Assembly: GCF_040096615.1 (NCBI RefSeq)
Contig: NZ_JBBMEJ010000006.1
Coordinates: 103,176 to 167,175 of the forward strand
DNA from: Blautia_A aquisgranensis
GTDB lineage: Bacteria; Bacillota; Clostridia; Lachnospirales; Lachnospiraceae
Direction of reading: 5' to 3'
DNA: 64,000 bases
Shown: positions 60,539 to 64,000 of the stretch, piece by piece
Position numbering within the stretch: position 1 is the first letter of the stretch
Layout: the number at the start of each line of letters is the position of its first letter
Translations under genes and position numbers: made by a program
The notes under the pieces: generated by a model
Seen by the model: the letters and a program-made list of their open reading frames with translations, nothing else
What the model was told of the DNA's origin: nothing
The model's database searches: none

Positions 60539-61105
60539 ATGGAAAGAAAGAAAATCACACTTCCACTTACAAGAGAGCTGGCAAGGACTCTCCATGCAGG
60601 TGATCAGGTATTATTAACAGGTACAATTTATACATCCCGTGATGCAGGACATAAAAGAATGTGTGAAGCCCTTGCAAAAGGTGAGAAGATTCCATTTGAC
60701 CCTACAGATGCAACTATCTATTATGTAGGACCTACTCCTGCAAAACCAGGTGCAGTTATCGGTTCGGCAGGTCCTACTACCAGCGGACGTATGGATGCCT
60801 ATGCACCGACTATGATGTCTGTCGGAGCAAGAGGAATGATCGGAAAAGGTGCCCGTCTTCCGGAAGTAGTAGAAGCTATGAAAAAATATGATGGTGTATA
60901 CTTCGGAGCTATTGGTGGCGCAGGTGCACTTCTTGCAAAATGTATCAAAAAAGCAGAGCTTATTGCATATGAAGATCTTGGCGCAGAAGCACTTCGCAAA
61001 TTATACGTGGAGGATATGCCTCTTGTAGTCATCATTGACTCAGAAGGTAATAACCTTTATGAAATGGGAAAAGCTGATTATCTTAAGGAACATGAAGATA
61101 AATAA
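60539..61105 (+). CDS. fumB: Class I fumarate hydratase, beta subunit
   Basis: A 188-residue C-terminal (TtdB-type) half. Blocks: LLTGTIYTSRDAGHKRM, YYVGPTPAKPGAVIGSAGPTTSGRMD and GAIGGAGALLAKCI, given here in part. With the alpha subunit it completes the malate-to-fumarate step feeding the neighbouring fumarate reductase. A strong terminator follows. Confidence 0.92.
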   Translation: MERKKITLPLTRELARTLHAGDQVLLTGTIYTSRDAGHKRMCEALAKGEKIPFDPTDATIYYVGPTPAKPGAVIGSAGPTTSGRMDAYAPTMMSVGARGMIGKGARLPEVVEAMKKYDGVYFGAIGGAGALLAKCIKKAELIAYEDLGAEALRKLYVEDMPLVVIIDSEGNNLYEMGKADYLKEHEDK

Positions 61106-61126
61106 TCGGATTGATCTTACGGTTGT

Positions 61127-61176
61127 AAATGACTTCCATATACTGTATTTCAGCAGTATATGGAAGTCATTTTTGT
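61127..61176 (+). terminator. Terminator after the fumarase genes
   Basis: A 19-bp exact stem (61127-61145 with 61154-61172; core GACTTCCATATACTG), 8-base loop and T tract. Confidence 0.95.
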
Positions 61177-61177
61177 T

Positions 61178-61602
61178 TTAGAGAATGTCTTTCATAAGTC
61201 GATACTGACAAAAAGCCAACGTTTCTTTTGATAACCGATAATTACTCTTGATCCAGCGAAGAGTCATTCCAACAAGCCCACTTACATAAAAGACAGTTAC
61301 AGATTCAACAGGCCAGGAAGCAAAGTGCCTTTGGCAAGTTTTTCTTCTAAGGTCAAAGCGATATATTTGCTGAAAAATCGATAAAACAATTCCAGTAATT
61401 CCGGATTGAATTCCGTCTCGAAGATATTGTAAAAAATCTTCTCTTTTTCCTGACAGATATTTAATAGAATAATAAAAAAATCTTTTGGAGCATGAGTTTC
61501 CATTAATGAATCTAATTCTTTAGAAATTTCATTCAGACAGTAATACAGTAATTCGTATTTATCTTGGATCTGTTTTGTTTCCGACTGGTTATTTTGAAAA
61601 TA
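61178..61602 (-). pseudogene. TetR-type regulator, C-terminal part with frameshift
   Basis: On the minus strand a frame open from 61602 to a stop at 61297 encodes KDFFIILLNICQEKEKIF and ELLELFYRFFSKYIALT, typical of TetR C-terminal domains. In the next frame the homology continues as VTVFYVSGLVGMTLRWI and ends CQYRLMKDIL at 61178, so one frameshift lies near 61300-61320. The N-terminal HTH is absent. A TetR N-terminal piece lies on the other strand at 62684, so a rearrangement is likely. Confidence 0.7.
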
Positions 61603-61639
61603 TTACCAGTTAGAATTTGCGGTTCTAGGGGAAAGGAGG

Positions 61640-61857
61640 ATGTATGATTGTCTGATAGAGGTTTAGAAGAAAAACGACTGGAGATTGATTGTCTGACAAA
61701 GCAATTGGATCATATGGAGCAGTAACTTTTAGAGAAATTTTGTGATGTTGGGAAATTTGTTTTGGAAAAAATTGAGAAAGAAAACAGAGAGATTGATCAG
61801 CTTGTAGATCAGGTTATTGAGGTAAAGAAAGAACTGTCAAGAGTAAAGGGAGAAATC
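61640..61857 (+). pseudogene. Coiled-coil gene fragment with in-frame stop
   Basis: An open frame of Glu/Lys/Leu heptads (LEEKRLEIDCLTKQLDHMEQ, stop at 61723-61725, then LEKIEKENREIDQLVDQVIE) leads into the FtsH fragment. An AAAGGAGG site precedes it at 61632. The family is not recognised; MerR-type dimerisation helices are one option. Clearly decayed. Confidence 0.45.
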
Positions 61858-62242
61858 CGATGCCCTGCAGATGTAGATTTTATGACGATTGCGAGGGGCT
61901 ACTTCCGGTGCATCCGGTGCAGAACTGGCAAACAGGATTAATGAAGCAGCTTTGCGTGCAGTGCGTATGGGACGGGAGACGGTATCGCAGGCAGATCTTG
62001 AAGAAAGTGTAGAAACGGTCATTGCCGGTTATCAAAGAAAAAATGCTGTTTTGTCCGAAAAAGAGAGACGAATTGTGTCTTATCATGAGATCGGCCATGC
62101 GCTGGTTGCCGCAAAACAAAGTAATTCAGCGCCGGTTACAAAAATTACGATTGTTCCGAGGACATCTGGCGTACTGGGATATACCATGCAGGTAGATGAA
62201 GGAGAACACTACCTGATGAGTAAAGAAGAAATTGAGAATAAA
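61858..62242 (+). pseudogene. FtsH (M41 peptidase) fragment
   Basis: CPADVDFMTIAR, then after a 1-base shift near 61893 ATSGASGAELANRINEAALR, KRRIVSYHEIGHALVAA-like peptidase sequence with the zinc motif HEIGH, PRTSGVLGYTMQ and SKEEIENKI. This covers the end of the AAA lid and the start of the M41 domain only; the ATPase core and protease C-terminus are missing. It runs in frame into an acetyltransferase fragment. Confidence 0.75.
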
Positions 62243-62589
62243 ATTGAATCAGAAAAGATGATTTTTCTTTTGTATTTTGCTGTAAATGCACAGCAGCGTT
62301 CAAAAGGATACGGAAGCCAGATTATCCATGAACTGAAACAGGTAGCCAGAGGCAGAGAAATCATACTCAATGTAGAAAAACCGGATCAATCCGCAGAAAA
62401 CAATACGCAAAGAGTACAGAGAATTACCTTTTACGAAAGAAACGGTTTTGTCAAAGCAGTTTCGATTTGCGTATAGAGGGAACGGATTATCTCGTATTTT
62501 CCACGAATGCTGTTCCCAACAAAACAGAATTCAGCAGCATTCTGGAAAAATATCATATTGGGAAAATTCAGCCGACAGATATGAGCTGA
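62243..62589 (+). pseudogene. GNAT acetyltransferase fragment with frameshift
   Basis: Downstream of the FtsH join the frame reads LLYFAVNAQQRSKGYGSQII and QRITFYERNGF, the acetyl-CoA-binding and C-terminal parts of a GNAT fold. After a shift near 62450 it continues as FDLRIEGTDYLVFS and ends EKYHIGKIQPTDMS at 62589. The N-terminus is lost. The chimera from 61889 could be translated as 195 residues but is unlikely to function. Confidence 0.65.
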
Positions 62590-62618
62590 TTAAAATGTTT
62601 TTTTGTTTTACTCGACAA

Positions 62619-62660
62619 ATAAACGACCGTTTACTTTTATATAGATAAACGATCGTTTAT
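62619..62660. promoter_or_regulatory. Paired TetR-type operators
   Basis: ATAAACGACCGTTTAC (62619-62634) and the exact palindrome ATAAACGATCGTTTAT (62645-62660) lie 26 bases apart, just before the TetR N-terminal fragment. They look like its own operators. Confidence 0.7.
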
Positions 62661-62683
62661 TTTTGCGTGTAGGAGGAAATCTG

Positions 62684-62835
62684 ATGGGAAATACAAAGGA
62701 AGAGATTTTGAATGTGGCTCTCCAGCTGTTTGCGAAAGATACGAAGCAGTATCTGTCAGTCAGATTGCTGGCAAATTGAGTATGACCAAAGGCGCTTTAT
62801 ACAGGCATTATGAGAGTAAAAGAGACATTTATTAT
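62684..62835 (+). pseudogene. TetR-type regulator, N-terminal part with frameshift
   Basis: ATG at 62684 after AGGAGG gives MGNTKEEILNVALQLFAKD, then a 1-base shift near 62745; the HTH continues as YEAVSVSQIAGKLSMTKGALYRHYESKRDIYY. Homology stops where the LysR gene ends on the other strand. The rest of the protein may be the C-terminal fragment at 61178-61602. Confidence 0.75.
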
Positions 62836-63671
62836 TGCAGCCATTGCAACTTCGATTGCAAAATAGCACTTTTAGCGGAATTGATCAGATGATAGGTAAC
62901 ATTAACTTCCGGGTCCGTTAAAGGAATCAGCTTACGTCCTTTTTGTGTCTGATTTAGATTGGTATCCATGCTGCTGGAAAAACATAATAATGTGGAGGTT
63001 CGTACAAGTTCCTCGAATTCAAATTCGTCTGTTTGTACCAGAAAACGGGATGCAGGCATTTTCTCTTTTACCAGGTCTGTCCAGAAGCCAATTTCATCGC
63101 GAAGAAGGCAGTTAAAGCCGTTAAGCTGTGAAAGACTTAGCTGTGAATGCTCTGCCAGTTTGTGTTCTTTCGGGATGCAGACGTAGAGATTCTCCTTAAG
63201 ATAAGGAATGCAAAGGAGATCTTTATGTGAACAGAACCGTGGCAGAATACCGAGATCTGCATTGTCAGATATCACATTTTGAATTATTTCATCTATATTA
63301 GTCAATTTTGAGGAAATAATGTTTTCGGGAAATTTGCGTGAAAGCTCAGGCAGTAATGACCATAAGGGTGCAGGGGCACAGGAATGAATGGTAATCATAT
63401 GTTGATTGCGTTCAAATGTCTGTACAGTCTGAATTGCTTTTTCGGCTTCAGCAAGCAGTGATCGGGCTTGCTCTACGGCAGTTTTTCCGGTATCGGTTAA
63501 TTCAATACGGTTTTTACCACGATGAAATAGTGGAACACCAAAAGATTCTTCTACATGCTGCATGGTTCTGGTAAGGGTCGGCTGGGAAATATGAAGTTTT
63601 TCGGCTGTAGCAGATAAAGTACCGCAGTCTGCATAGGTTACAAATTGATAAAGATCTGATAAGTTTAACAT
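62832..63671 (-). CDS. LysR family transcriptional regulator
   Basis: A 279-residue LTTR. The N-terminal winged HTH reads MLNLSDLYQFVTYADCGTLS and KLHISQPTLTRTMQHVEESFG; the C-terminal sensor follows, with the LYVCIPKEHKLAEHSQLSL block. Length is slightly short but the protein is complete. The end meets the TetR fragment, so the last codons may be altered by the junction. Two identical dyads upstream (63689 and 63786) are likely binding sites. GGAGTTC precedes the ATG. Confidence 0.9.
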   Translation of the reverse strand: MLNLSDLYQFVTYADCGTLSATAEKLHISQPTLTRTMQHVEESFGVPLFHRGKNRIELTDTGKTAVEQARSLLAEAEKAIQTVQTFERNQHMITIHSCAPAPLWSLLPELSRKFPENIISSKLTNIDEIIQNVISDNADLGILPRFCSHKDLLCIPYLKENLYVCIPKEHKLAEHSQLSLSQLNGFNCLLRDEIGFWTDLVKEKMPASRFLVQTDEFEFEELVRTSTLLCFSSSMDTNLNQTQKGRKLIPLTDPEVNVTYHLINSAKSAILQSKLQWLQ

Positions 63672-63687
63672 GAAAGAACTCCTAGTT

Positions 63688-63702
63688 ATTCATAATATGA
63701 AT
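63688..63702. promoter_or_regulatory. LysR-type dyad, copy 1
   Basis: ATTCATAATATGAAT is a 15-base dyad with the LTTR form T-N11-A, 17 bases upstream of the LysR start. Copy 2 lies 97 bases away. Confidence 0.6.
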
Positions 63703-63784
63703 AGTAGATTTCGAAATTGATATTGTACATATCCATTTTATCAAGATATAATTTGGATGTAAACAAAAAATAAAAAATTATAGA

Positions 63785-63799
63785 TTTCATAATATGAAT
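63785..63799. promoter_or_regulatory. LysR-type dyad, copy 2
   Basis: TTTCATAATATGAAT shares 14 bases with copy 1. It is followed by AAAGGAGAAAAAAG and an ATG at 63820 whose frame stops after 12 codons, suggesting that the divergent target gene has been cut off. Confidence 0.55.
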
Positions 63800-63851
63800 C
63801 TTAAAGGAGAAAAAAGATATGGATTACATTACATTACACCACTTTACAACT

Positions 63852-64000
63852 TTATAAATAATGCTCCTGCTTAACAATCGCCTGTTTTAAGGCATTTATC
63901 ATTGATGATGATTTTATTTGGGTTTCGATATTTTGCACCAAAGTGGCAAAAAATACCTGCTGGCGTATACCCTCGCTTAATGCAAAACGGAAATCCTGCA
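63852..64000 (-). CDS. C-terminal end of an unidentified gene (cut by window edge)
   Basis: The minus strand is open from the window edge to a TAA at 63852-63854, giving 48 residues ending LKQAIVKQEHYL, with QQVFFATLVQNIETQIKSS before. The other two frames have stops. The family is not recognised. It ends against the truncated start following the LysR dyad, so it may have been inserted there. Confidence 0.5.
   Translation of the reverse strand, partial: QDFRFALSEGIRQQVFFATLVQNIETQIKSSSMINALKQAIVKQEHYL

Noticed and set aside
1..64000. CRISPR arrays, tRNA or rRNA genes, intact insertion sequences, phage attachment sites
   Set aside because: No regularly spaced repeats, tRNA-like cloverleafs with CCA-type ends, rRNA segments or intact transposase genes were noticed on either strand.

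Overview
The window looks like chromosomal DNA of an anaerobic gut Firmicute of the Lachnospiraceae type (Blautia or Ruminococcus-like). The signs are strong AGGAGG ribosome binding sites, moderate GC, the gene orders ylxM-ffh-rpsP-khpA-rimM-trmD and yicC-remA-gmk-rpoZ-rimO-pgsA, frequent ATGA start/stop overlaps, and many radical SAM and iron-sulfur proteins. Genus assignment is inference. I saw no rRNA, tRNA, CRISPR array or intact insertion sequence.

Layout. 1-1.35 kb: start of a PucR-like regulator divergent from a UROD-fold methyltransferase gene. 1.5-6.2 kb: SRP/ribosome-maturation operon ending in queA. 6.2-13.8 kb: CapA protein, endonuclease IV, lipoprotein, D-lactate dehydrogenase, aroA, tyrA, PHP phosphatase. 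14-21.3 kb: EF-G-like GTPase, then a LacI regulator and GH13/GH31 alpha-glucosidases. 21.5-31 kb: dicarboxylate symporter, leuS, radical SAM protein, VTT membrane protein, CLC antiporter, a YihS-like isomerase. 31.2-37.8 kb: rqcH divergent from the yicC-remA-gmk-rpoZ-rimO-pgsA-cinA operon. 37.9-48.9 kb: CsoR-type-operator-linked P1B ATPase, AlkD-like protein, AEC and MATE transporters, HAD phosphatase, pgi, NhaC antiporter, a PD-(D/E)XK nuclease/ATPase fusion and a Nudix hydrolase.

49-61.1 kb is the most striking part. An LDH/MDH-family dehydrogenase is followed by hdrB-hdrC-hdrA, an mvhD/flxD-like gene, two 4Fe-4S proteins (flxC/flxB-like), a flavin/NAD reductase (flxA-like), a soluble fumarate-reductase iron-sulfur subunit and flavoprotein, then class I fumarase alpha and beta. 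Together these could carry oxaloacetate to malate to fumarate to succinate, with NADH oxidation by a cytoplasmic flavin-based electron-bifurcating Flx-Hdr complex joined to fumarate reduction. Near-consensus Rex (NADH/NAD sensor) operators overlap the promoters of both the dehydrogenase and the hdr operon.

61.2-64 kb is a gene graveyard: two parts of TetR-type genes in opposite orientation, an FtsH fragment joined in frame to an acetyltransferase fragment, a coiled-coil fragment, then an intact LysR regulator and a gene running off the end.
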